Shown here: piece after piece, positions 22,547-36,912 of the stretch
Layout of the letters: every line of letters begins with the position of its first letter
How positions within the stretch are numbered: position 1 is the stretch's first letter
NCBI GenBank assembly: GCA_023374025.1
Contig: SIJG01000027.1
Span: 149,527 to 213,526, forward strand
Direction: 5' to 3'
DNA: 64,000 nucleotides
DNA from: Heterodera schachtii
Taxonomy: Eukaryota; Nematoda; Chromadorea; Rhabditida; Heteroderidae
Made by a program: the position numbers and the translations under genes
Notes under the pieces: generated by a model
What the model saw: the letters and a program-made list of their open reading frames with translations, nothing else
What the model was told of the DNA's origin: nothing
Databases searched by the model: none

Positions 22547-25500
22547 GCCCAGAAAAAAATGAAAGTAAAAAATAGTTACCGAAAAATTTTTTGTATTTAA
22601 AAAAAATTCCAAAAAGAATTTCCTAAGAAAGGTAGTTTCTGCTTACAAATTAATGCCTCAAAATTAACCATACGTAAATTAGCGAGTTTTTTTAATTAAA
22701 TTCATGAAATTCAAATTAAACATATCTTATAGATTGATATTGAAAAATATTTAGCAATTTAATTAATTAATCAATTAATTTAATTTATTATGATTCTCAA
22801 GATAAAATTATTATTATAGAAAATTCAAAATAAAAAAATAATTATAAATTATATAACAGATGAAACAACATGAATTACTTAATGATAAATAGCGTCGCTA
22901 CTAAGGTTCCGATCAATTAGTCAGTCCATAATTCAAGAAAATTATTGATAGCATAAAATAATTTTATAAGATTCAATTATAGATCTTCGAACAAAAAAAA
23001 ATTATATTAATGCTTTTTTTTCATTTAAACAATTTTTTTAATACTAAATTTTCGAAAATTTTGCAAAATATAAAATTTTTTTTATAGATTTCAATGTTTT
23101 AGTTTTTAATATTCATTATTTCATTAAAGTGGAAATATTAAATAAATTATCATTATGAATATTTTTTTCAACAATTTTAATTTAATTAATTTCTGGAAAA
23201 AATAAATATTTTTAAAGCTCCTTTTCGAAGATATTATAAATTCATTAAATTTTTAAATTTATAATTAAAAAAATAATAAATGTTAATTATTTTATTAAGA
23301 AAAATTATAAAGGTTAAAAGAAATTCAAAATTAAAATTGTATTGTATTGTAACTGAAAATGTGATTTCGGCATATACAATTTCATTTTATTTATTCTAAT
23401 TCAAAAATATGTACATAAAAGTGAAAAATATACACATAATTTTTCCAAATTGAGGCGAATTTTCAAACATTTCTTCAAATTCGTTAATGTTGTCTAGCCC
23501 CATAAATTTGCAGGACTTTATTTATTATTAATACATACCCATCTAAATATTTCTTTAAAATAAAACTTCAAATTCAAACTTAATATAAATAATTTTATAT
23601 ATTTTTTAGCGATTTAAAAAGTCAAAGCTTAACAAAAAGCACCCATATTGCAGCATATGCTATCATGATCTATATGTAATCAGGAATTTTTACAAACATC
23701 CAAAATTAAGCATATTTTAGTTACAAAATAGAAAAAAAATTTTCAAAAAAATCTGATTAAAGTTATAATCTAATAAATTAATGAATTTAAAAAATCAAAT
23801 TAATCAATTCTTCATTTCAGATATTTTAGATTTTTGAAACTGAAATGAATTAGAGAAACCTTAAAAATATTTTTAATTTTTAATAAATAAAAACTTCCTA
23901 TCAAATAAACGATCATACAGCATGTAAGACAAAAAGATTCGCTAATTTTGAACATATACATATATATATATAAGCATCAGATAAATCCAACTATTTTAAA
24001 CTTAATGCTGTAAAAATTAAACATTTTAATCTTAAGTAATGTTTAACCTTATATCATAGAGGATGCAAAAAATAACACCCAAATCCACTAACCATAACAA
24101 TTCAATCAACAAATGAAGATTGAGCAAAACTAATAGCATATTCTTAAAGAGCACACCAAGATTATCCATAAATTCAAAATAAATTACAACATAACAAACA
24201 ACAATGAAGTATAAGTATATCAGAAGGAGAACACACCAAAAATTTTTAGCCGACTAAAAACAAAATTTCGGAATCCCAGGCAAAAAAAAATTTTTCCCTC
24301 AATAAAAAATTCTCGAGAGTCTCGAATTTTGACTGGCTATAACTTTGGCGAGCGCAACCCCCAACCTTCAAATAAAATTTATGATTATCCCACGGAGCAG
24401 GCCTTATATAATCTGCAGTTATCTGCAGTTCGAATGGGTGAGCCTTGAAACAGAGTTATAATTTGAAAAATCGAAAGAACGAAACATTTTTTGCACTTAT
24501 TTACAGTTTTGCATCATTTTTATGATATTTAAAAATTTATGTTTTGGCGAACCGATTAGGACATTATTTACTGCTTTTACTAAACTTAGCATTGAATCAC
24601 TTATATTTCTACTCTTAAAATAATTTGAATTCATTAAATCAAATTCGCAAAGTCTGAGAGCATTGAATGAGCAAAAATATGTAATGGAAGAAATCTTCTA
24701 AAGAAGGTGAATAATAATAAAAAGATAAAAAATTCAATAATAAAGTTAGCATGAAAAACCAAATATTTAATTTTTATAACCAGAAATTTTTTTTATTTAT
24801 AATAGAAATTGTGATTATTTAAATAGTGAATTTTATATAGATTTGAAATTTTATAAATAAGCTTTAATACTTTATAGTTACAAACAAAATATAAAAATTA
24901 ATTTCAGAAAAATCTTTTTTAAACCTATGATCTAAAAAATTAATCAATTTATAAAATCAAAATAATCAATTATTTTCATTTCAGATATTTTAGCTTTTTA
25001 AAAAGGAAACGAATGAGAGAAATTTTAAAAATATTAAAATTATAAGCAAAACCTAAAAATAATATTTTAATAAAAACAACTTTGTAATGAATTGAATTTT
25101 AAATAAAAAGGATTATTTTTAAATTATTCACTTAAAAAATTGATTGGTTGGAAGCAGGATATAAATGAATTTGACAGACAATATGGAATAAAAATACTAT
25201 GTCAAAATAAGTAGTGTAAATTCATAATATATATATTATACTAAAACATATTATTAATCCTAATCCAAATAACAAAAGACAAGACATTAATAAAATTTTA
25301 AAAGAAATCAAATTAGGCAAAAGGCATGAAACCAAATGTATATACAAATAAAGTCAGAAATTAAAAACACGAATAAATTTTTAAATTTAAATTATTCATT
25401 ATTAATCATCTTTTACAGATTTAACAAACTTAATATCATTTTAATCATAGAAAATTTTATTTTTTTTAAACTAATTAATTTAAAAATAAATTTATCAATT

Positions 25501-28500
25501 TAATGAGACTAAAATAAATTTTATATCATCACTAATATTTTATAACAGTAAATAATGGCAAAAATAATTTTTAAATATTTATTATTTTTAATTTATTATT
25601 TCAAATAATTTTAAACTAAAAAATTATTTTTACTTTCAATGGACATTATTTTTAGTAGAATTTAGGTTATTTTGAATTCTTACCTTAGTTCATTCTCTTT
25701 CCAAATTTGTTCAACTCAAATGTTTTTTATAAAAAAATTTTATCTTTGCTCTTTTTACATATAAAAATTAAAATTCGTTAAAAATAATACATAATATTTT
25801 GATAAAATTATTAAATTCTTTTACTTTTTTAATAGATATTCGTTTAGTAAAATTGATAAAGATTTCATTTTATTTTGAATTAAAATTTCTTTTATAAGTT
25901 ATTTACAACAGAGATTTATATATTTCATTTTATGAACTCGAAAAATATTGATTTTTGTTAAAAATTTTAAAATAAGACTTAATTAGGACATGTAAATTAT
26001 TATTTTTTCCTTAACTAAATTTTCAAAAAATTATAAAAATTTTGTTTGTGTTAATATTATTTTTTACTATTTTTCTGGTAAAAGTCACCCATTTATAATC
26101 CATTTATTTTATTTTGGAATAATTTAAATAAAGCTTGTGGTTTTTTATTTTTATTTAAGAATATATTCAGGAAGAAAATAATAAAAACAAAAAAAAAAAT
26201 TTTTTTTTGCGTTTTGAAATTTATACTATATTTATTGTTTTTATATGCATCAATAATTAAACATTATTTGAATCATATAATTGAATTGAGAAAAAGATTA
26301 ATAAATAAATTTTGAATACCAAATTTCGAATATTTTAAATGATTTTTGCTTTTCGGAATTAAATTTGTTTATTTTCTTATAGAAATATGCTTTTTCCTTG
26401 TCTTATGTTCTTGTTAAATTATTTATTAGTTATTTCATATTTATTTAAAAAAATAATTGAAAAATAATAAATTATAACGAAATGAATTACCAAACAAAAT
26501 AATTTAAAAAATACTTATTTATTGAAAAGGTTAGTTTTATTTTTATTAAACATTTTAAGAATAACATAATATATAAATAAAAAATTAATTAATGGAAAAA
26601 CAACAATAAACGTTTCTTTTATAAATAAAGTGTAAAAAAGGAATAAATATTTTTTTAAATAGCTTATTAATTATTTTAATTTCTTCTGGAATTAATGTTT
26701 TTCTCATTAATTGTAAATTAAGATTTATTTACATTTAAATAACTGTATTTTAGAAGCCCAGTTGTAATATTTTTTTAATATCAAATCCATTAATTCATTA
26801 AAATAATTAATATAGAATATTTGACAAAGGTTTCTAAATGCTAACAACTGATCAAATCAAATGAATTTAAAAAATAAATTAAATGCCAAATTCTCATTAA
26901 ATAAAAAAGATTTACGGACCAATCATTGTACTAATAAAAAATGAGCGATCCGAGCTAATTCTGTCTAACCAGTAATTTAATTAAATTAATTTAACCAATA
27001 AATACGCAAATATCTGCATAGTATAAAATATAAAATATCCATAGATTAAAATAAAAACAATAAAACAAATTCAACCATAATTATCAATAGAATTTGATAA
27101 CAGATTTTGTTCTAATGATCATCTGTTGTTGCTCACTGTACATTTTTTTTTCAATTTTTTAATATTTGATAAAGTTTATTTATTTTTAAATACAAGTATA
27201 TTGATTTGGAAATTTCATTATTAAGCATTAAATTGCTATATAAAATATTTGAACTAAATATAAGATACATTTATATCCATCATTCAATCATGAAGACAAT
27301 TTCACAATATAATATTGTTTGATATCTACTTATATGCCATTCTTTTTTATTATAAATTGTATAAATATTAATGATTATGATCTTTTTATAAAAATAGATT
27401 TTTAAAATAATTTCTAATTATTGTATTTGAATAATTTATAATTTAAATAATTTTTTTAGAATAATTTTTGATTTAAATTATTGTTTATTTAATAAACTTT
27501 GCTTATGTTAAATAATTAATTAATGATTTGTTAATGTTCTAGGAATTCGGTTGTCACGTCAATTAGTTTAATCTCGCGTTTTCACTATTTATTGTGACCG
27601 TTTATCATAAAATTAAAATGGGGCATTAATATTGTCTTATTGCAATAAGCCGCTGTATAATGCGAGTATTTAATTAGTGATAAAAATTAGCTATTATTAA
27701 TTAAAATAAATTATTTTTTTCCAGAATTTTTCATTATTAATACATTTTATTATATATTATTTTTTTCAGTATTAAAAATTTTAAAGTTCATAATTATATA
27801 AGGGTTTTATTTTATCTAATATTAAAATTCAATTAATTCTACTGTTCATATACTACCTTCTTTTGGAAAAAAATAATAAGATGTTTCCATTTTTTGAACA
27901 TTAATATTAAACTAATTTAAAATTATAAGGGTTTTGCTTTTGATGTAAGCAAAATAATGATATGTAAATTTAATAATGAATGATTTTTAAACTGATAAAG
28001 AGTAAATCAATTCTAAAAATAAGTTATAAATCTTTCATCATTTACATATATGTTTAGAGTTTAAATTAGATAAAAAAGAAGATAAATATTATATTATAAT
28101 TTATTAAAATAAGGACATAAAATTTTTGGCCAACAAAATTAATTTTTTGAATATTATAATTTAATGAATGAAAATATTATTTTTAGTAATAATAATAAAA
28201 CAATGGCAATATGTATTTTGAATAACTAAAAAAGTAAAAGAATTTAATACTTTATAAGAAATATCATATATACAAGAGAATTTAACATAATTCTGTCTAT
28301 TAAAAAAATAAAATAATTTGAAATAATTTTTTAAAATTAAAGTCAAATTATTCAATTTTTTAATAATATTTTTGGCAATAATTAAATAATATATTCACAA
28401 TATAAAATAAAAAAAGAACAGCACTTTCTTGCATCTTTTGCACAACAACGGCCAGCTTGAAGAACATACAAGATTAAAAATATTCTATGAAAAAGTAAAT

Positions 28501-29265
28501 TTTGTGGTATAAATAAATCAAATAAAAATATATTTTAAAAGCTCTAAATATAAAACAGATTGTTAATTAGTAACTTTAAATTTTTAAACAAAATTAGAAG
28601 AAGAACATAACTAATTAAACATTCCAAGGGATATTAGTAAAAATTTATCAAAATCAATTATGATATTTACTCGTCATATATAAGTAAGATATTTCTGTAA
28701 TTATTTAGTTAAAAATACAAAATGAAATAAATATTAGAACAAAATCAATAGAATTAATAAATTATATATTAACAGAAATTCTCTAATTGAAGGCTTAATT
28801 AAAAATTAAAAATTTTAACAATTAATTCATCATGTAATATTGTACCAAAAGCCGAATAAATCGACTCTGCTCAAACACAACAAATGGTGTTACCCATAAT
28901 TGAAAAAGACCTTATTGTAATTTGATCTTAATCATAAATCAACCCCTGTGCCAGGTTGTTGTGAATCGAAAAATAAAATGCGATAAAAAAACGAAATACG
29001 ATATCAATCAAAAAATTAACGGTAAGTAGCAAACGATTATGTAAAGAAGATAAACAAGTAAATTTTAATTTAATATAATTCTAAATTTAACAAAACAAGA
29101 ATAAAAAAGAACTACCCGCCGACTGAGCCGTACCACCATTCTGCCTGCCTCGACATGTTGATTTAATAAAAATGTGTTTTTTAAAATTGTGAAGAAACTT
29201 TAATCATATTTATTCGATTTTTCAAAATTCTATTTAAATCATAAAAATTGCCAAATAATATTTTT
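22547..29265. other. A+T-rich gene-free DNA
   Basis: 6.7 kb, extremely A+T-rich. A patch at 24230-24480 has higher complexity and looks like an old dispersed repeat. No gene could be supported. Confidence 0.55.
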
Positions 29266-29479
29266 AAATTCATCAGATATATTCATCATATAAACATAAA
29301 TGATAATAAATAATGTGAAAATTAAAAATTAACTATTTAATAAACTACCTTTTTATAATGGCTTTCATAATGAGCAAAAAAAAAAAAATTTATTTAGAGC
29401 AATTACTACAAAAACAGTCGTAAAGGTTTTATAATAATTCTTTTTTAATATAATTTTATTTGTATATTTTATGCTAAAA
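29266..29479. repeat. 214-bp direct duplication, copy 1
   Basis: Nearly identical to 29652-29865, from AAATTCATCAGATAT to TTTATGCTAAAA, with only a few single-base and homopolymer differences. Confidence 0.85.
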
Positions 29480-29651
29480 AATTCTTACAAGGGAACATTT
29501 CGAACTGAAATATACATAAGATTAATAAAGTTTTAATTAAATTTCTAATTTTGTACAATTTTTTGCCGATGCGTAATTAATTCTTTGATCGAATAAGTTA
29601 AATAATAGGGCTTAAAATGTTTTATAATTTTTTAAAAAGAATACTAATAAA

Positions 29652-29865
29652 AAATTCATCAGATATATTCATCATATAAACATAAATGATAATAAATAAT
29701 GTGAAAATTAAAATTAACTATTTAATAAACTACTTTTTTATAATGGCTTTCATAATGAGCAAAAAAAAAAAAATTTATTTAGAGCAATTACTACAAAAAC
29801 AGTCGTAAAGGTTTTATAATAATTCTTTTTTTAATATAATTTTATTTGTATATTTTATGCTAAAA
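29652..29865. repeat. 214-bp direct duplication, copy 2
   Basis: Partner of 29266-29479, offset 386 bp. The sequence between them is not repeated. Confidence 0.85.
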
Positions 29866-32751
29866 TACTTAACTTCAAAATATTTGGGGATTGGGTGATG
29901 GTTTTAAATAAATTAATTTGATAACATATAATTCTTTGCAAAAATAATATAAATTAAAAATCTAATTATGTTTTTGTAGGCGAATGGAAAAGTTGAGAGC
30001 CACAATCATGGACAAGTGACATGGACATGCAATAAAAAAATATTTTGTTATTATTAATATCTACAAAGAGATTATTAATAAAAATTACATACAATTAAAA
30101 TACAAAACAATAAACATAAAAATAGTATCGCCAAATTGAAACTGCGCATGGACATCCATAAAAAATTCAAGAATGCGCTTTTTCGTTTCGTTTTCGTATA
30201 CGAAAATTTTTTTGTGTTTTCGCACAGCGCTGGGCCGAAGGCAGCCCAATAATTAATAAATCATTTAAATGTTCTTATTTGTAAGATTTGTCCTTATTTA
30301 AGCTCTTTGTCATTATTTTAGTTTTATTTTTTGGATTCAGAGAGAAATTTAGAATTTAAATGATAATTTTTGAAAGAAATGTTTTTGAAGCGAATTAATA
30401 TGCAAAATCTTAACAAGATTCAGTTAAATATTCAAATTTTCTCCCGGCGTACACTTCCATCGGCCTGGGCCTCGATCCAGGCCTGGATTTTCACCTCCCC
30501 CTAAAAATTCTTGTCCTCTTAAAAAACAGGCTCAAAATCGAAAATGTTGTCTTTTTTTTGAATAAAATCGTTAAGAAATCGCATTAAAAAAAATTTTCTG
30601 GTGGCGCCTATTAGAGGTGCGCCGTGACTCACGGTCACGGTCACGGTTACCGTGATCGCAAGGGTTTTTTCGATCACGGCCACGATTCACGGGGTCAATT
30701 CATGATTTTTCCGTGAATATTTACACTGGATAAAATTGAAAATTTCAGACTTACATATTATTTTATATAGAAATTTTGTCATATTTTTGGCACACTTTGC
30801 TAAGAAACAGAGAAAAAGTTTCAAAAAATTTCCCCGGCGGCGCCTATCGGCATCGCCAGACTCTTAAATAAAAGATAGCAAATTGTCTGCTCGAAAAATG
30901 TAAATTATTTATTATCAACAATTAATTAATTAATTAAATTAAGATTTTTCTTTCAATTAATTAATTATTTGTCTTTTCACTGTTTGTTAAAATTTAAATT
31001 TTCTGCGAACTTTTTAATTAAAATTTTCAAAAACATTAAAGAAGTGACATAGAAAACAAAAACTAATAAAAATAATTAAAAATGTGAATCAAAAAAATAA
31101 ATAAAATTTTTGCGCATAAAAAATTAATTCCCAAAAATTTTGTGAAACAAATTTATTTGTTTATGTAATTAAAATAGTTATTCACTGGAAGACAATTACA
31201 TGATTATGACAGGAAAATTAACATATAATTAACGAAAAGCTAAAAATAATTTACGAACAAATTCTAATTAATAGAAAATCAAAATTTTAATTTCAATTAA
31301 ATACATGTTTTAAAAAAGCTCAATGAACTTCGATTTTGAAAAATAAAAATTCAATTAAATAAAAAAACAAATGACATTTTAAATTAAAAAACTTATTTAA
31401 AAATAAGAAAAATAAAAGACATAATGTTGGACTTAATGTATCTTTATTTAATTATAAAATTATAATTCATTATGACTATAAATAAGTCTGTAAGTAATTA
31501 TCGTAGAGACAAAAAACAATTTAGTCAACTTCATACCAAAATAACAATATAAATAATATTAACTGAAATTGTTAAATGTATTTTTAACTCAGAAATAAAT
31601 AAAATGAAAATTTATTAATAATTGTCACCATAAATTAAAATAAAAATCATATTAAACAAAAATAATTAAGAACGTTCAAAAAAAATTATATAGAAAATTG
31701 AATAATTTTATTTAAATTAACTTAACTATTAAATATGCGATTTAAATTCACTGAATATAAAATGGTTTAAATTTAGAAAATAAAAAAAACTTTGTAATTA
31801 ATTTAATAAGTTTGTTTATTTAGAAATTATACAGGAATTTGTAAAAGAACAGAAAAATTATCGGTTGTAAAACTTGCCGCTGTTAGCAAAGGATGAAAGT
31901 AATTTAAAAAAGTTAGTTACATTAAATATAATTATGTTAATTTAATTTGTTCTTTTAAAATTATTAAGTAGATAAAAAAATTTGTTAATCCTTAAATTCA
32001 CTATATTTATTAAAAAATAATTTTAATAATTTAATTTTTTAGAAAATCAAACTAGCAAGTCAGAAAGAATTAAATAATAAAAGGATGTTACAAAACCAAC
32101 ATAATTAAAAGGGTCGCTACTTTTAGTGATGAAAAATCCAGAAAAGTTAACTAAAGAGTTAGGAAAAAGTGTCAAAAAAGTAAAAAATATTGAAAAAGTC
32201 CGAAATAGTGACGAATAGTGACATAATTTTCAGTCAAAAATTGAGCAACAATAATTTTTATTCACTGAATGCAGTTGCAAATGAGTTACATTTTTAAAAA
32301 AATATTTTCTTTGCAAATATTTAACTTTTAAATCAAAAATTTTCAAGAAAAAAATTTGGTCCATGAATTTTGATTGAGAGAATTTTTTCCAAAAAGTGAA
32401 CTTTCAGCATTTTAAGTGACGAAACGCTAAAATAGTGATTTCTAGTGGCGAAAAATGACGTTCAAATAAAAATTTTTTAATGCAGAAATGCGTTTTTTGA
32501 GCACTAATAATTTTTATTTTATTAAAATAGTTAATAGCAACATTTTCTGTATGTAAAAAAATATGAATAAAATAATTTCACAATAAATTAGCCAATAATA
32601 AAATCATAATTCAAAAAAAAAAAATTAATTTCGACATATTTAAAAATAAGTGATACATCATGTTGTTAAAAAGGGGATTGAAGATTTCGTCAATTTTATT
32701 ATCAATTCAGACGGAAATTTTTCAGGAATAAAGTAAAAAAAATAAATAAAT
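29866..32751. other. A+T-rich DNA with short G+C-richer patches
   Basis: No gene supported. 30215-30250, 30440-30500 and 30600-30720 are G+C-richer patches. The last contains TCACGG repeats and starts AGAGGTGCGCCG, like a hAT-type end, but no partner end was found. Confidence 0.5.
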
Positions 32752-33020
32752 TGTTACGCCGCTAAGTCCAAGGAATAAACCAAATATTTATTCAAACAAA
32801 ATAAAGGACAGGCGAACAAGGGGAAATATTGATTGAGATTGGGTCACAAGCGGAGAGGAGCAAAAGATGGTGAAAAGACAAATGAACAGAAGAAGTGAAC
32901 GAAGGGAGGAAGAGGAGGGGGTATTTATGCAAAAATAAATGAGTGGTCAACAGTGTATGTGTGGAGGGGGAAAAAGATAAAACATAATGCCACACATATT
33001 TAAATGGTCTCTCCCGAACA
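32752..33020 (-). repeat. 3' LTR of truncated element
   Basis: On the minus strand it begins TGTTCGGGAG and ends GGCGTAACA (269 bp), with GCATAAATA as a TATA candidate and AATAAA signals near its end. AAAAGGGGAGG, a good polypurine tract, immediately precedes it (33021-33031). The 5' LTR is absent, so the ends cannot be confirmed by comparison. Confidence 0.75.
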
Positions 33021-33076
33021 CCTCCCCTTTTAAAAGAATCTTCCTTCCTTCTGATCGGCATGCACAGGTCCTCAGA

Positions 33077-33481
33077 TCACTTCGGTGAGTAGCGATCGGG
33101 CGGACGACGGTTCCGTTGAGGGTACTGTCGTCGAGGACGAATCGGTGAAATTGGCAGTGGTTCGATGGGCGGTGGATCATTTGCTGGCTCAGCATTGACC
33201 ACAATATTTGGTTCAACCACGGCCACGTTTGGGCGTTGGTTTGGTTGCTGTGCCACGTTTGGCAAACCAAATTCTTCATTAAACACGTCCAGTGGATCAG
33301 TGTCCATTTGATCGGTGTCCCTTTTGATCAGCTGGTTGGCGTGGAAACGGGATGTTGATCCGTTCTGGAATTCCACGCCGTACATCACTCCTTTGCAAGT
33401 CGTGACGTGTTCAGCTCTCCATTGTTGGGACAGCCGGTGACGAGCATAAACCTTATCTCCAATTTCGGCCGGTTTTGCCAT
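33077..33481 (-). pseudogene. C-terminal tail of Ty3 Pol
   Basis: A 134-codon frame with an integrase C-terminal-like start (IGDKVYARHRL...WRAEHVTTCKGVMYGVEF), which resembles the small SH3-like barrel after the integrase core, and a Pro/Arg-rich end. It is in a different frame from the integrase and joins it abruptly, with the usual stretch between core and tail much shortened. A small deletion plus shift near 33475 is likely. Confidence 0.7.
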
Positions 33482-34258
33482 TTAGCGACTCGCTTGGCGT
33501 ATTCCTGTACGTGACCAAAAACGTTTCCAAAACCTTGGTAATTCCCTCCCCTTTTAATTTTCGGGACGTTTGTTTGAACGTGTCCACAAAACGTTCAGCC
33601 TGCCCATTTGACATGGGATTGTACGGTGCCGAAAATAGGTGGGTAATGCCATTTTCTGTGACGAACTGCTTGAATTCGTTGGACTTAAATTGGGTGCCGT
33701 TGTCGGTGACCAATGTCTCCGGCAAGCCAAAAGTTGTGCAAAGGCCGCGCAATTTTTCAATTGCGGCTGTTCCAGACGAGCGCATCTCGAAAACTTCGGG
33801 CCACTTCGAGAAAGAGTCCACGATGATGAGGAACATCTTTCCCAAGAACGGTCCGGCATAGTCCATGTGAATTCGTTTCCATGGACCATCCGTTTTTGGC
33901 CAAGAGTGAAGTTCGGTCTTCATTGGTGCTTTTGCTTCTGCTGCACACGGTTGGCAAGACTTTACCATGTTTTCGATGTGCTCGTCCATTCCAGGCCAAT
34001 AAACGTATTGGCGGGCGAGGCTTTTCATCCGTTTTATTCCGGGATGCCCTTTGTGCAGAAGTTGCAGCACCTCATTTTGCAGAGAGGCAGGGACCACGAC
34101 TCGTTCGGAATAAAGCAAACAATCATTCTCGATTGTCAATGCGTCTCGCCTGCGGTGGAACGGCTGAAGTTCGTCAGAAATTGCCTTTTTGTTGGGCCAT
34201 TGAGTTTTGACGAAATTTTTGACCTCCTGGATTGTCTGATCCTGATCAGCGGCTCTGA
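33453..34258 (-). pseudogene. Integrase of truncated Ty3 element
   Basis: From the Met at 34139 the frame has the zinc-finger region (HKGHPGIKRM, CQPC), then the catalytic core with D93 in HMDYAG, D146 in LVTDNGTQF and E182 in NGQAERF, so the DDE triad is complete, with 35 residues between D146 and E182. The frame is open upstream to about 34258 without an ATG, as expected inside a polyprotein. It ends by frameshift at 33453. The element is a fragment and cannot act by itself. Confidence 0.85.
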
Positions 34259-34826
34259 TCAGATCTTCATTGACAATCGGAAGCCTTTTTCGATGGCGTT
34301 AAGCACAAAACTTCCAGCAGTGCTAATACTTGCCACAATTTGTTCATCGTCCGGCATTGGCGTTTTTGCGATCAGTCGCGACAAAACATCGGCATGTCCA
34401 AATTCTGACGTGCTTTTGTATTCGATGTTGAAGTCGTAGCCTAAAAGTATGATGGCCCAGCGCTGCAATCGATTTGCTGTGCAAGCTTTTATCCCCTTTT
34501 TGTTGCCAAAAATGGCCAACAAAGGTTTGTGATCTGTTTGCAGTGTAAAATGACTTCGGAAATAGGTATTTGTGAAACTTCTTCACTGCGTAGATCAGAG
34601 CTAATCCCTCCTTTTCAATTTGAGAATAGTTCTTTTCAGCGGGCGTAAGCGAGCATGAAGCATGCGCGATGGCCTTCAAATTGCCTTCCGGAAAGCGATG
34701 AGCAATGACGGCTCCAATGCCATGCTCAGAAGCATCGGCAGAAACGACGATTTCGCGAGCCGGGTCGTAATGCGTCAGCAGTTTGTCAGACTGCAGGATT
34801 TCAATGACGCCCATTATGGGCAAAAA
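34259..34826 (-). pseudogene. RNase H of truncated Ty3 element, frameshifted
   Basis: VVSADASEHGIGAV with the first catalytic Asp and QIEKEGLALIYAVKKFHKYL with the Glu motif lie in one frame. ANRLQRWAIILLGYDFNIEY and HADVLSRL continue in another, so there is a shift near 34530, and a further one near 34262 before integrase. Upstream (34827 on) homology ends and no YxDD motif is present. Confidence 0.8.
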
Positions 34827-34841
34827 TAAAAGGCTTCCCAT

Positions 34842-36165
34842 TTTTTGGGTAAAAATAAATGATTTTTAACTTCGTCAAAATTGGCCATATAATTTTTTGG
34901 TCCGAACTTGACGGATCTTCCGAAGGACCGGAGAAAAATAATAATAAATAAACATATCTTCATTTGTAACATTTAATTAAAAAACATAAAATAAGATTTT
35001 ATTTATTTTAAATTATACCAATTTAATGATTATATTTAAACAATAACAGTTAAAAAACTTATTTAAAAAACATTTGCGGTTTTTTTATACTTAGCAAATT
35101 AATACTTTTTCCTATTATATTAAATTGGTATAATACGCTTTTATAAAAAACGGAGTATAAACTATAATTATATTAAAAATAGGTTAAATATAGTAAAATA
35201 ATATTATAAAGATTATGCGGAATTTGAAAAAATTCAACATAGAGAAGACAAAAAAATGAGGAGAAATTGCCCGAAAAACCCATGGTTTTGAGCATAAAAA
35301 CAAATATCAAGAAGCATTTTAAAATTAAAAGGTATGAATCCGCGCGGACTTCTTCCGTAGCCCGTAGTCAAGCCCCACCAACTGCTGGCCGCCGTATATG
35401 AGTTCAGCGAAGACATCAACGTATTTACACCCGGCTTCATCAAAAGAAAAATTAATTAATAAGCAACTAAATTTTAAAAATCAAATAGAAATTTAATTAT
35501 ATAATTTTTTTTAAATTTTTATTTATTAAAGAGAAGAAATATAATTTTATTTAAGATTTTCCAATATTTTCATTTAATTATTTAGCTTTTACTATGTTTG
35601 TTTTAAATAATTTTCACAATTTAATTTTTATAAATTCCATAAGTATATTAATTTTTGTTTTGCAAACATAATTGTTTCTTTTTTAAATAAAAAGTTAATA
35701 TTGTATTGTTATACATTTTTTAATTTATATCAAATTTTAGAAATAGACAACAAATCCTTTTTCCATAAAATGGCCAAAAATTAAAAAAAAATTATGTTGT
35801 AATATCCCTAGTCTTTTGTAATATGCATTTATGATTTAAATATTAAAAGTTATTATTATATTAAATTAAATGTGCGCTTGATTTTATTTTTATTTTAATA
35901 TAATTTTTCTTATTTTTAAAATTATAGTAAATAATTAACTTTATAAAAATAATATATATATAAATATATTATTTTTATTTAATAATCTCATTGGATGTTC
36001 CCAATGTGCATTGTTGTCAAGCAAGGTTTTCTTCGTTTGCCAGAAAATTTTCTGTTAAATTCATTTTAATAATTAGTTTGCTCTTAATTATTTAGTTTAT
36101 ACTATTATAATAAGAAAACTAGCATATTATAAAATTAATTATTTATTAATTTTTTTGCACAAATT
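34842..36165. other. A+T-rich DNA with a possible coding scrap
   Basis: Mostly featureless. At 35341-35445 the minus strand reads FDEAGCKYVDVFAELIYGGQ then QLVGLDYGLRKKSARIHTF and a stop. This has protein-like composition but no recognisable family or partner exon. Confidence 0.35.
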
Positions 36166-36370
36166 ATTTAATATAATTTTAATGACCTTTGTTGTTGTAA
36201 TGATATTTTTTTATAATGCAAACTTTAATTAAAATACTGTTAATTAAATTCAGCATCTTATAAAAGAAAGCTGTTTCTCAAACACAACGGCAAGATAAAT
36301 ATAAAATTAAGATAATTATGACAAAATAAAATAAGTTTATTTTATTTATTAAAAAATTAAATAAAGATTT
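36166..36370. repeat. Dispersed repeat, copy 1
   Basis: ATTATTTAATATAATTTTAA, then TGTAATGATATTTTTTTATA, then an A+T-rich tail with GACAAAATAA. The same series recurs at 60681-60800 directly after the Piwi fragment. Confidence 0.7.
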
Positions 36371-36383
36371 TGTATGTTTTATG

Positions 36384-36900
36384 TAGGGTTGCTCCCCGAC
36401 TCCTCGGGGGCCAAAATGTCTGATCTCATGCTACTACTTTGTGACCACACAAAAATTTGGGGTCGCCTCTGCGCTGAGATATGCTGTTGTTTTTCTAAGT
36501 GCCCCAGAGGCGGCGCTTTTGGTCCGCTAGCGCCGAGGTCGACCTTTTTAGGCCTATTTTGGCCGGGGAAGTCAGGCGAAGCAAAAATTTTGTGCAAATT
36601 TTCAAATCCGGACAAAGTGTCGACATCCCAAAAAACGGACAAACTGTCGACACCCGGACAAAGTGTCGACACATGCTTTTATCGCATAATGGGCCGTGTT
36701 AATGATGGAACATCTATTTTGAGACTCCGACTATTGCACTGGTGCCACGCATGTTCCGGCAGCTGCTACTGCACAGCCAACAGAGCCTTATTATCTAGAA
36801 CCCACGCATGCGCCTTAGCGAAGCCATCGTTCGTTAAGCCCTCGGGTTCCAATAAGTCACTGGATGTCACGCAGGGTTTAAAAATTTAAAGGTCTAACAC
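36384..36900. mobile_element. hAT-like terminus and G+C-rich repeat sequence
   Basis: TAGGGTTGCTCCCCGAC at 36384 closely matches the left end of the MITE at 21913. No matching right end was found. At 36608-36673 the unit GGACAAA(G/C)TGTCGACA occurs three times. Confidence 0.45.
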
Positions 36901-36912
36901 GAGTCTATTTCC

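Larger units (their letters stand above)
32752..34841 (-). mobile_element. Ty3/gypsy retrotransposon, 5'-truncated
   Basis: Minus-strand 3' half of a second element: RNase H, integrase, C-terminal tail, polypurine tract, 3' LTR. Homology stops near 34820, before the reverse transcriptase. The proteins differ clearly from those of the 5.3-kb element and resemble the K02A2.6-type Ty3 polyproteins common in invertebrates. Confidence 0.88.

Noticed and set aside
22403..22612. Gly-rich 69-codon frame on the minus strand.
   Set aside because: It is the C/G-rich right end of the hAT MITE read as protein.
33475..34439. Plus-strand frames of 109-266 codons opposite the integrase and RNase H.
   Set aside because: Antisense shadows of the minus-strand pol fragment, which has clear catalytic motifs.
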